A stretch of 64,000 nt of DNA, taken from positions 186,001 through 250,000 of the forward strand of contig JAIUPA010000034.1 of the NCBI GenBank assembly GCA_020161665.1. Reading direction: 5' to 3'. Below, in pieces: positions 9,579 to 19,638 of the stretch. Positions within the stretch are counted from its first letter, which is position 1, and every line of letters starts with the position of its first letter. Below the pieces are notes generated by a model, which saw nothing but the letters and a program-made list of their open reading frames with translations, made no database searches and was not told where the DNA came from. Origin of the DNA: Pseudomonadota bacterium. GTDB lineage: Bacteria > Pseudomonadota > Alphaproteobacteria > Rhizobiales > Rhizobiaceae. Both the position numbers and the translations under genes were made by a program.

Positions 9579-11846
9579 ATGGGGAAAAATCTTGTGCCGC
9601 CCGGCGGCGGGTCTGATAACGGTGGCGACGGACATATTGTGCCGGTCGATCTCAAGGCGGCGCTTGAAGAGCGCTACCTCGCCTATGCCTTGTCCACCAT
9701 CATGCACCGTGCTCTGCCGGATGTGCGCGACGGCTTGAAGCCGGTTCATCGTCGCATCATTCACGCGATGAGCGAAATGGGCATCCGTCCCAACTCGGCC
9801 TTCAAGAAATGCGCCCGTATCGTCGGCGACGTGATCGGTAAGTTCCACCCGCATGGCGACCAGTCGGTCTATGATGCGCTGGTGCGTCTGGCGCAGGATT
9901 TCGCCCAGCGCTATCCAATTGTCGACGGTCAGGGCAATTTCGGCAATATCGACGGTGACGGTGCGGCAGCTTACCGTTACACCGAAGCGCGCATGACCGA
10001 GGTCGCGGCCCTTCTGTTGGACGGCATCGAGCAGGATGCGGTTGATTTTCGCCCGACCTATAACGAGGAAGATGAAGAGCCGATTGTTCTGCCCGGCGCC
10101 TTCCCGAATCTGCTGGCCAACGGTTCGTCGGGCATTGCGGTGGGTATGGCCACCTCCATTCCGCCCCATAACGTCCACGAACTGTGCGATGCCGCGCTCT
10201 ATCTGATCAAGCATCGCGATGCGCCGGTGGAAAAGCTGGTGGAGTTCGTTCCGGGACCGGATTTCCCGACTGGCGGCATCATTATCGAGCGTCGTGAACA
10301 GATCATCGAAGCCTATAAGACCGGGCGCGGCGGTTTCCGCGTGCGCGCCCGCTGGGCCATCGAGGATCTCGGGCGCGGCGGCTATCAGATCGTCGTCACC
10401 GAAATTCCCTATCAGGTGCAGAAGTCGCGCCTGATTGAAAAGATCGCCGAACTGCTGATCGCCCGCAAGCTGCCGCTGCTGGAAGATATTCGCGATGAAT
10501 CGGCCGAAGATGTCCGCATCGTTCTCGTACCGAAGAACCGCACCGTCGATGCAACGCTTCTGATGGAATCGCTCTTCAAGCTCAGCGAGCTTGAAAGCCG
10601 CATTCCGCTCAACATGAACGTTCTCTCGCAAGGCCGTATCCCCAAGGTCATGCCGCTGAACGATGTGCTGCTGGAATGGCTGGACCATCGCCGCGAGGTT
10701 TTGATCCGCCGCTCGCAGTTCCGTCTGAACGCAATTGATCGCCGTCTGGAAATTCTCGGTGGCCTTCTGATTGCCTACCTCAACCTCGATGAGGTCATCC
10801 GCATCATCCGCGAGGAGGATGAGCCGAAGCCGGTTCTGATGAGCCGTTTCGAGCTGACGGATAATCAGGCCGAAGCCATTCTCAACATGCGCTTGCGCAA
10901 CTTGCGCAAACTCGAAGAGTTCGAAATCCGCAAGGAGTTCGATGAACTGACCCTTGAAAAGGCCGGCATCGAGGCACTTCTGGCTTCTCCGGAAAAGCAG
11001 TGGCAGACCGTGTCCTGGCAGGTCGGTGAAGTGCGCAAGGCTTACGCCAAGGCCACGCCGCTCGGCCGCCGCCGCAGTGATTTCGCCGATGCGCCGACGA
11101 CAGACGACGAGGCCATTCAGCAGGCCATGATCGAGAAGGAGCCGGTCACCGTCGTCATCTCGGAAAAGGGCTGGATTCGCGCTCTGAAGGGCCACATCGC
11201 CGATACGTCTGGCCTCACCTTCAAGGAAGGCGATGCGCTGAAGCTGGCCTTCCCGGCCCAGACCACGGACAAGCTCATTCTGTTTACGACCGGCGGCAAG
11301 GCCTACACGCTGGGCGCGGACAAGCTGCCCGGCGGTCGTGGTCACGGCGAGCCGGTGCGCATCATGGTCGATATGGAAAACGATCAGGATATCCTGACGG
11401 CCTTCGTCCATGATCCGTCCCGAAAGCTGATTATCTCCTCCACGGCGGGCAATGGTTTCGTCATCGCCGAAAGCGAACTGGTCGCCAATACCCGCAAGGG
11501 CAAGCAGGTGATGAACGTCAGCATGCCGGATGAGGCGCGTCTTCTGGTGCCGGTTTCGGGGGATCATGTCGCCGTCGTTGGTGAAAACCGCAAGCTTGTG
11601 GTCTTCCCGCTGGCGCAGATTCCGGAAATGTCGCGCGGCAAGGGCGTTCGCCTGCAGCGCTACAAGGATGGCGGCATTTCTGACATCAAGTGCTTTGCCA
11701 TTGCCGAAGGTCTGACCTGGGAAGATACGGCGGGTCGAAAGTTCGTGAAGACCAAGGACGAGTTGATCGAATGGCTGGGCGAACGCGCCTCTGCCGGTCG
11801 CGCCGTGCCCAAGGGCTTCCCGCGCTCGGGCCGCTTCTCGGGCTGA
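9579..11846 (+). CDS. parC: DNA topoisomerase IV subunit A
   Basis: A 755-residue ATP-dependent type II topoisomerase subunit for chromosome decatenation, working with ParE. The breakage-reunion domain begins after a Gly-rich leader (LVPPGGG) at [20 protein letters not shown]. The catalytic Tyr lies in [12 protein letters not shown]. The quinolone-determining helix reads [17 protein letters not shown]: the residue aligned with E. coli ParC Ser80 is Gln, and the Glu84 position is Asp. The C-terminal part is a short beta-pinwheel, as in ParC and not GyrA. ATG 9579 is used; a TTG at 9480 in the same frame would add 33 residues and cannot be excluded because neither has a strong Shine-Dalgarno sequence. 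Confidence 0.94.
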   Translation: MGKNLVPPGGGSDNGGDGHIVPVDLKAALEERYLAYALSTIMHRALPDVRDGLKPVHRRIIHAMSEMGIRPNSAFKKCARIVGDVIGKFHPHGDQSVYDALVRLAQDFAQRYPIVDGQGNFGNIDGDGAAAYRYTEARMTEVAALLLDGIEQDAVDFRPTYNEEDEEPIVLPGAFPNLLANGSSGIAVGMATSIPPHNVHELCDAALYLIKHRDAPVEKLVEFVPGPDFPTGGIIIERREQIIEAYKTGRGGFRVRARWAIEDLGRGGYQIVVTEIPYQVQKSRLIEKIAELLIARKLPLLEDIRDESAEDVRIVLVPKNRTVDATLLMESLFKLSELESRIPLNMNVLSQGRIPKVMPLNDVLLEWLDHRREVLIRRSQFRLNAIDRRLEILGGLLIAYLNLDEVIRIIREEDEPKPVLMSRFELTDNQAEAILNMRLRNLRKLEEFEIRKEFDELTLEKAGIEALLASPEKQWQTVSWQVGEVRKAYAKATPLGRRRSDFADAPTTDDEAIQQAMIEKEPVTVVISEKGWIRALKGHIADTSGLTFKEGDALKLAFPAQTTDKLILFTTGGKAYTLGADKLPGGRGHGEPVRIMVDMENDQDILTAFVHDPSRKLIISSTAGNGFVIAESELVANTRKGKQVMNVSMPDEARLLVPVSGDHVAVVGENRKLVVFPLAQIPEMSRGKGVRLQRYKDGGISDIKCFAIAEGLTWEDTAGRKFVKTKDELIEWLGERASAGRAVPKGFPRSGRFSG

Positions 11847-11871
11847 TTCACATCCTCAGAAAATGACACCA

Positions 11872-11903
11872 AGTGCCGGAAAAGACTCTGTCTTTCCGGC
11901 ACT
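11872..11903. terminator. Bidirectional terminator between parC and doc
   Basis: A long hairpin agtgccggaaaaga / tctttccggcact (13 pairs with one bulged A), loop ctctg, lies 25 bases after the parC stop and 7 bases beyond the doc stop on the other strand. It can serve both convergent genes. Confidence 0.85.
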
Positions 11904-11909
11904 GTTGAT

Positions 11910-12302
11910 TCAATCTGTGAGCGGCACGCAAAAGTCCCGGAAGAAGCGCGTTGCTCCCTCCTCATCAATCTCCCCGGCCGCAACAGCCAGGACGAAGGCA
12001 TATAGTGTTGCCTCGTCGGTATCGATTTCGTACCCGTTCTCAGCCAGAAACACAGACGCCGTGACAATCGCTATGCGCTTGTTTCCATCAATGAAGGCAT
12101 GGTTTCTGGCGAGGCCGAAGAGGTAGGCGGCGGCGAGTTCCATGACGTCATCGCAGCCGTAGGCAGCTTTATTGATGGCGCGCGCCAAGGCCGACTCCAG
12201 AACGCCATCATCGCGAAGGCCGTAAGCGCCCCCGAAACGTTCGATTTGCAGTTCGTGCAGACGCTCAACAACCGCCCGGTGGATGAAGACAAGCTCTGTC
12301 AT
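11910..12302 (-). CDS. doc: Doc-type toxin (Fic/death-on-curing kinase)
   Basis: A 130-residue Doc-family protein; family members phosphorylate EF-Tu and so stop translation. The Fic/Doc motif is HAFIDGNKR at residues 68-76, with the catalytic His68 and the Gly-Asn-Lys-Arg loop present. Doc lacks the extra glycine of AMPylating Fic enzymes, and that spacing fits here. Length is typical. It overlaps the upstream antitoxin by 4 bases (ATGA), so the two are translationally coupled. The toxin looks intact. The partner is AbrB/MazE-like and not the classical Phd, although this pairing is seen in other proteobacteria. Confidence 0.92.
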   Translation of the reverse strand: MTELVFIHRAVVERLHELQIERFGGAYGLRDDGVLESALARAINKAAYGCDDVMELAAAYLFGLARNHAFIDGNKRIAIVTASVFLAENGYEIDTDEATLYAFVLAVAAGEIDEEGATRFFRDFCVPLTD

Positions 12303-12523
12303 TCGGCCAGCTTCTTCAGGGCAACCTTGTACTTTTCCATAAAGCGCTCGGCGTGCTGGATCTGGCGGTTGAAGTCACCGTCAGCTGCGCTCATCGACCA
12401 GTTACCTTTCCCATCTTCGGAAATCTGCAACGTATCACCGGCCTTCAGACCCATGCGGCTGAGAACTTCCTTGGGAATGATGATGCCTTCGGAATTGCCG
12501 ATCTTGCGGATGGTGACGTTCAT
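12299..12523 (-). CDS. AbrB/MazE-type antitoxin
   Basis: A 74-residue protein with a SpoVT-AbrB swapped-hairpin DNA-binding domain at residues 1-45 (MNVTIRKIGNSEGIIIPKEV then LSRMGLKAGDTLQI). It is followed by an acidic/basic helical tail (FNRQIQHAERFMEKYKVALK) suited to binding and neutralising the toxin. It is the first gene of a two-gene operon with doc, overlapping it by 4 bases. Autoregulation is expected for the family, and a perfect 10-bp palindrome lies at the likely transcription start (see 12541-12580). Confidence 0.9.
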   Translation of the reverse strand: MNVTIRKIGNSEGIIIPKEVLSRMGLKAGDTLQISEDGKGNWSMSAADGDFNRQIQHAERFMEKYKVALKKLAE

Positions 12524-12540
12524 GGCTTGCCTCGTTGTGG

Positions 12541-12580
12541 TGTTGCAACAACGTTATAACACGCAAGCGTCCTACTGCAA
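12541..12580 (-). promoter_or_regulatory. Promoter and candidate operator of the AbrB-Doc operon
   Basis: Read on the minus strand, TTGCAG (12575-12580), a 16-base spacer and TATAAC (12553-12558) form a good sigma-70-type promoter about 30 bases before the antitoxin ATG. The perfect palindrome TGTTGCAACA (12541-12550) sits just downstream of the -10 box, where a bound repressor would block initiation. Binding by the antitoxin is inference. Confidence 0.65.
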
Positions 12581-12585
12581 AGGGA

Positions 12586-13347
12586 TTACACCTCGTCGGC
12601 GCCTTCGTAGAGCGTCCAGCCGTCCGGCATCAGGTGCTCCTGCGGCTGGAAGCGGGTCTTGTAATGCATCTTGCGCGATCCCTTGACCCAGTAGCCGAGA
12701 TAGACATGCGGCAGGCCAAGCGAAACGGTGCGGCGGATGTGCTCAAGGATCATGAAGCTGCCGAAGGAGCGCTTTTCCATGTCCGGATCGTAGAAGGAAT
12801 AGACCATGGAGAGGCCATCGCTCATGAAATCCGTCAGCGCAACGCCAAGCAACTGCCCCTTGGGACGCTTATCCAGCCCGCTGCCTTCCTCGCGCAGACG
12901 GTATTCGATGAGATGGGTGTCGACATGCGTATCTTCCACCATCACGGCATAGTCGAGCGCGGTCATGTCCGACATGCCGCCATCCTGATGGCGGTGGTCG
13001 AGATAGCGGCGAAACAGCGAGAACTGTTCCGCACTCGGTTCCGGCGGCAGGACGGTGGCGATCACATCGCTATTGCCGCTCATGATGCGCTGAAACGAAC
13101 GGCTGGGGCGGAACTGCTCGGCCAGAATGCGGACGGAAACGCACGAACGGCAGCTTTCGCAGGCCGGACGATAGGCAATGTTCTGCGAGCGGCGGAACCC
13201 GCCCTGCGTCAGGAGATCATTCATCTCGTTGGCACGGCTGCCGGACAGGTGCGTGAACACCTTGCGCTCCGTCTCGCCCTGCAGATAGGGGCAGGGGGCG
13301 GGGGCGGTCAGGTAAAACTGGGGAGAGCGGGTGGTCTGCGTATTCAT
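12586..13347 (-). CDS. bpt: Aspartate/glutamate leucyltransferase (arginyl-tRNA-protein transferase family)
   Basis: A 253-residue aminoacyl-tRNA-protein transferase of the N-end rule pathway, adding Leu (Bpt) or, in older annotation, Arg to N-terminal Asp/Glu so that substrates enter ClpS-ClpAP degradation. The N-terminal ATE domain shows [16 protein letters not shown] and the cysteine cluster [11 protein letters not shown]. The C-terminal GNAT-like half contains [20 protein letters not shown] and [18 protein letters not shown], both highly conserved in Bpt/Ate. Length is typical of Bpt. The stop lies within about 30 bases of the TA promoter, so run-on transcription into the TA operon is possible. 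Confidence 0.92.
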   Translation of the reverse strand: MNTQTTRSPQFYLTAPAPCPYLQGETERKVFTHLSGSRANEMNDLLTQGGFRRSQNIAYRPACESCRSCVSVRILAEQFRPSRSFQRIMSGNSDVIATVLPPEPSAEQFSLFRRYLDHRHQDGGMSDMTALDYAVMVEDTHVDTHLIEYRLREEGSGLDKRPKGQLLGVALTDFMSDGLSMVYSFYDPDMEKRSFGSFMILEHIRRTVSLGLPHVYLGYWVKGSRKMHYKTRFQPQEHLMPDGWTLYEGADEV

Positions 13348-13420
13348 GGATTTCGCTTTGCCCCCCTTTCAACCATGAGCCTTTCGCAAAAGCATGGCGG
13401 AAGAATGAAAAACGTCAAGG

Positions 13421-13449
13421 CGCAAGCGCATCGTTAGGACGCGCTTGCG
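13421..13449 (-). terminator. Terminator of the RDD gene
   Basis: A perfect 9-bp stem cgcaagcgc / gcgcttgcg with an 11-base loop lies 26 bases past the RDD stop. On the minus strand it is followed within a few bases by cgttttt. Confidence 0.75.
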
Positions 13450-13475
13450 GAAAATTCGTTCCCGGTGTGGTTTAT

Positions 13476-13934
13476 TCAATAAGTGCGGATGGCCGCCGTA
13501 CCGACCAGAAGGTCGTGGATCAGCCGCGAGCGGTTGGTGAAGAGGCCAGCCAGCAGAATGAGCGGGGTCAGCACCGAGTTCAGCACCCAGAACAACACGA
13601 GGTGGACAATCGCCGTCCAGAAATCGATCTTGCCGCCATCGACGCGCACAAGGGCAATGCCCATCATGCGCATGCCGGGGCTGGCCTGCGAGGCACCGCC
13701 AACGCTGAGGCCAAAGTAAAGCGCGGCAACAATCAGGCCGAGGATCGGGAAAAGATACCAAGCAAGACCAAGCGTGAGCACGCCGATGAAGAACAGGATG
13801 GCTGCTGCCGGGATGATCAGGATGGCGATCAGGATGTAGTCGACGCAAAACGCCATCGCGCGCCGGATCAACGTTCCGGAATAGGCGCGCCAGTCGTCGG
13901 GCGCGGCGGTACGGGAAACAGGATCAAGGCTCAT
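13476..13934 (-). CDS. RDD family membrane protein
   Basis: A 152-residue integral membrane protein with the RDD signature: an Arg in the first helix (LIRRAMAFCVDYILIAILII, with the D of the motif) and the later RLIHDLLVGT containing the conserved Asp. Three or four hydrophobic segments lie at about 25-50, 55-85 and 105-130. Function is unknown beyond suggested transport roles for the family. ATG 13934 is preceded by GGAGA at good spacing; a TTG at 13952 is in frame but overlaps a hairpin. It follows hemB on the same strand with an 87-base gap holding a large inverted repeat. Confidence 0.85.
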   Translation of the reverse strand: MSLDPVSRTAAPDDWRAYSGTLIRRAMAFCVDYILIAILIIPAAAILFFIGVLTLGLAWYLFPILGLIVAALYFGLSVGGASQASPGMRMMGIALVRVDGGKIDFWTAIVHLVLFWVLNSVLTPLILLAGLFTNRSRLIHDLLVGTAAIRTY

Positions 13935-13945
13935 TGCGGCATTCT

Positions 13946-13988
13946 CCGGCAAAACAATATCTGCACCAGATATGGGTTGTTTTGCCGG
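13946..13988 (-). promoter_or_regulatory. Large inverted repeat between hemB and the RDD gene
   Basis: Perfect 12-bp arms ccggcaaaacaa / ttgttttgccgg (13946-13957 / 13977-13988) enclose a second 7-bp pairing (atatctg / cagatat). On the minus strand the 3' arm overlaps the GGAG ribosome-binding site of the RDD gene. It may terminate hemB transcription, mask the RDD start, or both. Confidence 0.6.
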
Positions 13989-14021
13989 AAATACAATAAA
14001 GCCGTGATCGGTCTGAGCGTG

Positions 14022-15038
14022 TCAGGCCTGGCCCGCGAGCTTTTTTGCCACCTCGGGTGCGAAGTAGGTCAGGATGCCGTCGCAGCCTGCACGTTTGAAG
14101 CACAGAAGCGATTCCATCATGAACCTGTCACCGTCGATCCAGCCATTGGCGGCCGCCGCCTTGATCATCGAATATTCGCCGGACACCTGATAGGCGAAGG
14201 TCGGCAGGCCGAAGCTTTCCTTGAGGCGCCAGCAGATATCGAGATAGGGAAGGCCGGGCTTAACCATCAGCATGTCGGCCCCTTCTTCCACATCGAGAGC
14301 GGCATCGCGCACCGCTTCCATGCCGTTGGCCGGGTCGATGTAATAGCTCTTCTTGTCGCCCTTCAGCAGTCCGCCGGTGGAAATCGCCTCGCGATAGGGG
14401 CCGTAGCAGGCGGAGGCGAACTTCGTGGCGTAGGACATGATACCCACATGCTGGAAACCGGCCGCGTCGAGCGCACGGCGGATGGCACCAATGCGTCCGT
14501 CCATCATTTCGGATGGTGCGATAATGTCGGAACCGGCCTCGGCCTGCAGAATGGCGGCCTGCACCACCTGATCGACCGTCTCGTCATTGGCAATTTCGCT
14601 GCCGATAAGAATGCCGTCATGACCATGGCTGGTGAACGGGTCGAGCGCCACGTCGGTGATAACGCCGATGTTCGGCACCGCCTTCTTGATGGCGCGCGTC
14701 GCGGTGTTGATCAGGTTGTTGGCCTCAAGCGCGTTGGAACCCGCTTCATCGCGCAGTTCCATCTCGATGTTCGGGAAGGTCGCAATGGCCGGAATGCCGA
14801 GATCGGCAGCCTCGCGCACGGCCTCGACAGCCACATCCACGCTCATGCGGTTGACGCCCGGCATGGCGGCGATGGGATCACAGATGTTGCTGCCCGGCAC
14901 CAGAAAGATCGGCCAGATGAGATCATCAACGGTCAGGCGGCTTTCCTGAACCATGCGTCGCGTCCAGTCCGCCTTGCGGTTGCGGCGCATGCGGCGGTGT
15001 CCGGTGATGTGATCGACGAGATGGGTCTTGTCATGCAT
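14022..15038 (-). CDS. hemB: Delta-aminolevulinic acid dehydratase (porphobilinogen synthase)
   Basis: Condenses two 5-aminolevulinate molecules into porphobilinogen, the second common step of heme synthesis. The 338-residue protein has the Schiff-base lysine in MLMVKPGLPYLD (about 252) and the second active-site lysine in GIMSYATKFASACYGPYREA. SEMMDGRIGAIR and DVALDPFTSHGHDGI are family hallmarks; the Asp-rich DVALDPF region points to the magnesium-type enzyme of alphaproteobacteria. ATG 15038 gives a family-standard length; the frame upstream to 15119 is not conserved-looking. Its neighbours, a DUF gene and ldtR, are divergent. Confidence 0.96.
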   Translation of the reverse strand: MHDKTHLVDHITGHRRMRRNRKADWTRRMVQESRLTVDDLIWPIFLVPGSNICDPIAAMPGVNRMSVDVAVEAVREAADLGIPAIATFPNIEMELRDEAGSNALEANNLINTATRAIKKAVPNIGVITDVALDPFTSHGHDGILIGSEIANDETVDQVVQAAILQAEAGSDIIAPSEMMDGRIGAIRRALDAAGFQHVGIMSYATKFASACYGPYREAISTGGLLKGDKKSYYIDPANGMEAVRDAALDVEEGADMLMVKPGLPYLDICWRLKESFGLPTFAYQVSGEYSMIKAAAANGWIDGDRFMMESLLCFKRAGCDGILTYFAPEVAKKLAGQA

Positions 15039-15232
15039 GGTTTGGCGTCCTGGCTGGCTTTTCTGAAGCGTGCCGCGCAATGGTGTGCACGGTTTCGCGA
15101 TGGCGACACGCTGTGACAATACCGGCTCAATACCACGCCACGGCAGGGGGCGAAATCATGAATTGGCCTCCCGGCTTGGGTTGTTTTGGCGCATGACTGG
15201 CGGCGGGCCAAACTTCACCGTATCTTTCGCGC

Positions 15233-15670
15233 ATGGATACCGATTCTGCTGGCGCGCCCAAAAGCACATTCACCGAGACGCTATTCGTGGTCTTCCTGCG
15301 AATGGTGGCGGTTTCCTGTTTCTGGTTCGGGATCGAATATTGGGCCATGCTGGTGGGCTTCTCCAGCAGCGGCACGTCGCGTTTCGATCTGGTGGGGCCA
15401 GCCTGGCGCGGGGCCGGTGTGGCTCTCGCCGTGGTTTTTCCGGTGGCAGCCCTCGGGCTCTGGCTTCCGGCCTCCTGGGGCGCCGTCATCTGGAGCTGTG
15501 CGGCCCTTGGCCAGCTCCTGATGTATATCGTGTGGCCCGACGTTTTTGGCTCGAACTGGCTCGTACCGCTGATGCATGGTCTGGTGGCGGGCGTTTATGT
15601 ATTCTTCCGGTTCGCGCTGGCCCTCGAAAGACGCGAGAAGATGACGCGAGTAAGCTCCGGTTTACCCTGA
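15233..15670 (+). CDS. Small integral membrane protein (DUF6163-like)
   Basis: A 145-residue protein with four predicted hydrophobic segments (about 18-42, 58-80, 84-102 and 108-128) and polar termini. It resembles the DUF6163 family found next to ldtR in Rhizobiales; I am not certain of the family number. No catalytic motif is visible. It is divergent from hemB (194 bases between starts) and lies 127 bases upstream of ldtR, so it may share a role in the cell envelope with that regulator. Confidence 0.72.
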   Translation: MDTDSAGAPKSTFTETLFVVFLRMVAVSCFWFGIEYWAMLVGFSSSGTSRFDLVGPAWRGAGVALAVVFPVAALGLWLPASWGAVIWSCAALGQLLMYIVWPDVFGSNWLVPLMHGLVAGVYVFFRFALALERREKMTRVSSGLP

Positions 15671-15797
15671 TTGACGGGTCTGTATTGGTAAGGCCCTGTT
15701 AAGGCTGCAGTTTAAGTAGAATTTTATCGGTATTCGATAGGGTTGCTCTCAAGGCGGGAAACAAAACAAACACCGCCACCAAAACAGTGAGGCAGTC

Positions 15798-16313
15798 ATG
15801 ATCAATACCAAGATGAAGTCCCAGCAGCCGTCCGTTCGTCCCGTTGAGGAAGAAGCGATCCGTTCGCTTTATCTGGAATCGCTGCATCTGGTGGAACGTC
15901 TCCACCGCCGTCTTCTCGACGTTATCAAGGACGAGTTCGACCGTCAGGGTCGTTCGGATGTCAACGCCGTTCAGGCCCTGTTGCTGTTCAACATCGGCAA
16001 TGCCGAACTGACCGCCGGCGAACTTCGCTCGCGTGGTTTCTACCTCGGCTCGAACGTGTCCTATAACGTCAAGAAGCTGGTGGATCTCGATCTCATCAAC
16101 CACAAGCGCTCGCGCGTTGACCGTCGTTCGGTCCGCATCAGCCTGACGGAAAAGGGCCAGGAAATTGCTGAAACCGTGGCTCGCCTCTATGAGCGCCACG
16201 TCGGCTCCATCCAGAAGGTCGGCGGCATCGGCGAAGGCGAATTCGCTGAAATGAACAAGCTGCTGCAGCGTCTGGATCGCTTCTGGAACGACACAATCGC
16301 CTACCGCATGTAA
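15798..16313 (+). CDS. ldtR: MarR-family transcriptional regulator LdtR
   Basis: A 171-residue winged-helix regulator. The helix-turn-helix lies around AELTAGELRSRGFYLGSNVS, and the wing contains the MarR signature with basic tip RSRVDRRSVRISLTEKG. In Liberibacter and Sinorhizobium, LdtR activates the L,D-transpeptidase gene ldtP and osmotic tolerance genes; here ldtP is the next gene on the same strand, which supports the name. A terminator at 16345-16381 separates the two, so ldtP must have its own promoter in the long interval that follows. Confidence 0.88.
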   Translation: MINTKMKSQQPSVRPVEEEAIRSLYLESLHLVERLHRRLLDVIKDEFDRQGRSDVNAVQALLLFNIGNAELTAGELRSRGFYLGSNVSYNVKKLVDLDLINHKRSRVDRRSVRISLTEKGQEIAETVARLYERHVGSIQKVGGIGEGEFAEMNKLLQRLDRFWNDTIAYRM

Positions 16314-16344
16314 AAGCGGCTCAGAAATACTCGGGAGAGGGGAA

Positions 16345-16381
16345 AAGAAACCGGATGCGCCGCTGGCGCGTCCGGTTTCTT
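16345..16381 (+). terminator. ldtR terminator
   Basis: An 11-bp stem aagaaaccgga / tccggtttctt extended by gcgcc / ggcgc around the loop gct, about 30 bases after the ldtR stop. Confidence 0.85.
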
Positions 16382-16389
16382 GGCGTTTG

Positions 16390-16435
16390 GAGCATTTCCA
16401 GGAAAAGTGGGAGCCGGTTTTCCGTCCGCAAATGC
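16390..16435. repeat. Structured intergenic repeat, copy 1
   Basis: A 46-base element differing from the copy at 40270-40315 at only two positions. An outer arm gcatttcc / gcaaatgc (one mismatch) and an inner arm ggaaaa / ttttcc enclose an 11-base loop gtgggagccgg. A third, diverged relative lies at 20120-20164. Confidence 0.8.
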
Positions 16436-16848
16436 GTCAGGACAAAGGGACAGAGTGTCCTCGAGAGTCCGGGAAAGTGGAAACACCCGAAGGCTTGCTC
16501 ATGCACAACCTTGTGCAATTCGATCACACGAATGTTTTTACTGAAGCCCCGGTCGCATTTGCTTGACAAGCCGGGTGACACGAATTGGCCATATTGATAT
16601 GGGACCGGCAAAGACTAGGGAAATAAGCTGAAGGACATGCGTCCGGGCTGTTCCTGCCATATGTTTCGCATTGAGACACCGGCAGGGCAGGCGAACGGTC
16701 GCAGATGGTTTTACCTTCGTGACATTCCACATGAGCGCGGCTTGAACTGTCGCGCCTTCACACACGGTCCGGTGCGGGTTTGTTAACCACGTTCGGGCAT
16801 GATCCGCTCGCGCGAATGCGCGCTGTGAATAAAGAGATGGTGCGATAT
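16436..16848. other. Long non-coding interval upstream of ldtP
   Basis: About 410 bases with no convincing gene. A TTGACA hexamer occurs at about 16564-16569 but lacks a well-spaced -10 box. The region is the expected place for the ldtP promoter and for LdtR binding sites, which I could not identify by eye. Small open frames here have poor codon character and no ribosome-binding site. Confidence 0.5.
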
Positions 16849-18177
16849 ATGTCAGACAAGACCGGAATGGATGTTTTCTCCCGCCGCGCAATTCTGCGCA
16901 CGGCGCTTTCTGCAGGTGCTGCAGCGCTGGCTGCCCCGGCATTGGCCCAATCGGCCATGGATGGAATCATCAACACGCCGAACCGCGGCAACTGGGATGA
17001 CCAGTTCGACGCCAAGGTTGCGCGTGCCACCGTCAATGTCACGACCAACACGCCGATGCTCAGCCCGCAGGCTCCTGCCGCCATCCAGCAGGCCATGGGC
17101 GAGTACCAGATGATTGTCGCCAATGGCGGCTGGCCGGAAGTGCCGCAGACGGCAAAGCCCCTGCAGCTTGGCGCGGTCGACTCCTCCGTTCAGGCGCTTC
17201 GCCAGCGCCTGATGATCACCGGCGACCTGCCGCGTGATGCGGGCATGTCCGGCTCCTTCGATTCCTACGTGGACGGCGCGGTCAAGCGTTTCCAGGCCCG
17301 TCACGGTCTGCCGCCGGATGGTGTTCTCGGCGAATACTCGATGAAGGCGCTCAATGTTCCGGCCCAGACGCGTCTCATGCAGCTCCAGACCAATCTGGTG
17401 CGCCTGCAGGCCATGTCGGGTGATCTTGGCCCCCGTTTCATTAGCGTCAACGTTCCGGCTGCTTCCATCGAAGCCGTTGAAAACGGCCGCGTCATGCTGC
17501 GCAATACCGCGATTGTCGGCCGTATCAGCCGCCCGACGCACATGATCAACTCGAAGATCTATGAAGTGATCCTCAATCCTTACTGGACCGCGCCGCGCTC
17601 GATTGTCGAAAAGGACATCGTGCCGCTGATGCGCAAGGACCCGACCTATCTCGAGAAGAACAACATTCGTCTGATCGATGGTCAGGGCCGTGAAGTCAGC
17701 CCGTCGATGGTCGACTGGAATGCGCCGAAGGCTCCGAACCTGATGTTCCGTCAGGACCCCGGCAAGATCAACGCCATGTCCTCGACGAAGATCAACTTCC
17801 ACAATCCGAACAACGAATACATGCACGACACGCCGTCGCAGGGCCTGTTCAACAAGCTCATGCGCTTCGAATCGTCGGGCTGCGTGCGCGTGCAGAACGT
17901 CCGCGATCTGGTTCTGTGGCTTCTGAAGGACAATCCGGGCTGGGATCGCCAGCATGTGGAGCAGGTCATCGCCAGCCGCCAGAACACGCCGATCAAGCTG
18001 ACGCAGGAAGTGCCGGTCTATATCGTTTACATCACCGCCTGGTCGGCCAAGGATGGCGTCGTGCAGTTCCGCGACGATATCTACCAGAAGGACGGCGACC
18101 AGCAGCTCGCCCTTCAGACCACGGCAGGCGTCGAGCCGGCTTCCAGCAACGAGGACGATTTCGTTCCGCGCCAGTAA
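16849..18177 (+). CDS. ldtP: L,D-transpeptidase with peptidoglycan-binding domain (YcbB type)
   Basis: A 442-residue exported enzyme that forms 3-3 peptidoglycan cross-links or attaches proteins to peptidoglycan. The N-terminus has a Tat-like signal (SRRAILRTALSAGAAALAAP, cleavage near ALAQS). A PG_binding_1 domain follows (SFDSYVDGAVKRFQARHGLP). The YkuD/YcbB catalytic domain carries YMHDTPSQGLF and the active-site motif ESSGCVRV with Cys about 345. ATG 16849 is used; ATG 16837 and ATG 16867 are alternatives. It is probably controlled by the adjacent LdtR. All catalytic residues are present, and a clean terminator follows. Confidence 0.92.
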   Translation: MSDKTGMDVFSRRAILRTALSAGAAALAAPALAQSAMDGIINTPNRGNWDDQFDAKVARATVNVTTNTPMLSPQAPAAIQQAMGEYQMIVANGGWPEVPQTAKPLQLGAVDSSVQALRQRLMITGDLPRDAGMSGSFDSYVDGAVKRFQARHGLPPDGVLGEYSMKALNVPAQTRLMQLQTNLVRLQAMSGDLGPRFISVNVPAASIEAVENGRVMLRNTAIVGRISRPTHMINSKIYEVILNPYWTAPRSIVEKDIVPLMRKDPTYLEKNNIRLIDGQGREVSPSMVDWNAPKAPNLMFRQDPGKINAMSSTKINFHNPNNEYMHDTPSQGLFNKLMRFESSGCVRVQNVRDLVLWLLKDNPGWDRQHVEQVIASRQNTPIKLTQEVPVYIVYITAWSAKDGVVQFRDDIYQKDGDQQLALQTTAGVEPASSNEDDFVPRQ

Positions 18178-18210
18178 CGGCCACACTGCAAACGCAGACA
18201 AAGTTGAGAC

Positions 18211-18236
18211 AAAGCCGGGGCATCTGCTCCGGCTTT
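18211..18236 (+). terminator. ldtP terminator
   Basis: An 8-bp stem aaagccgg / ccggcttt, loop ggcatctgct, running into ttttt, located 34 bases after the ldtP stop: a classical intrinsic terminator. Confidence 0.9.
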
Positions 18237-18336
18237 TTCGTTGTATCGGGGTGCTGATATGCGTTTCATATATTGCCCTTGGCGGGCCGTGGGGCTAATA
18301 CGCCATCGCATCCCTTGAATCCTTGGAGGCCGCCTC

Positions 18337-19629
<1,293 letters not shown>

Positions 19630-19638
19630 GGGGTCGCC

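Noticed and set aside
9504..11567. A 687-residue open frame antisense to parC
   Set aside because: Shadow of parC codon bias; no start signal or recognisable domain.
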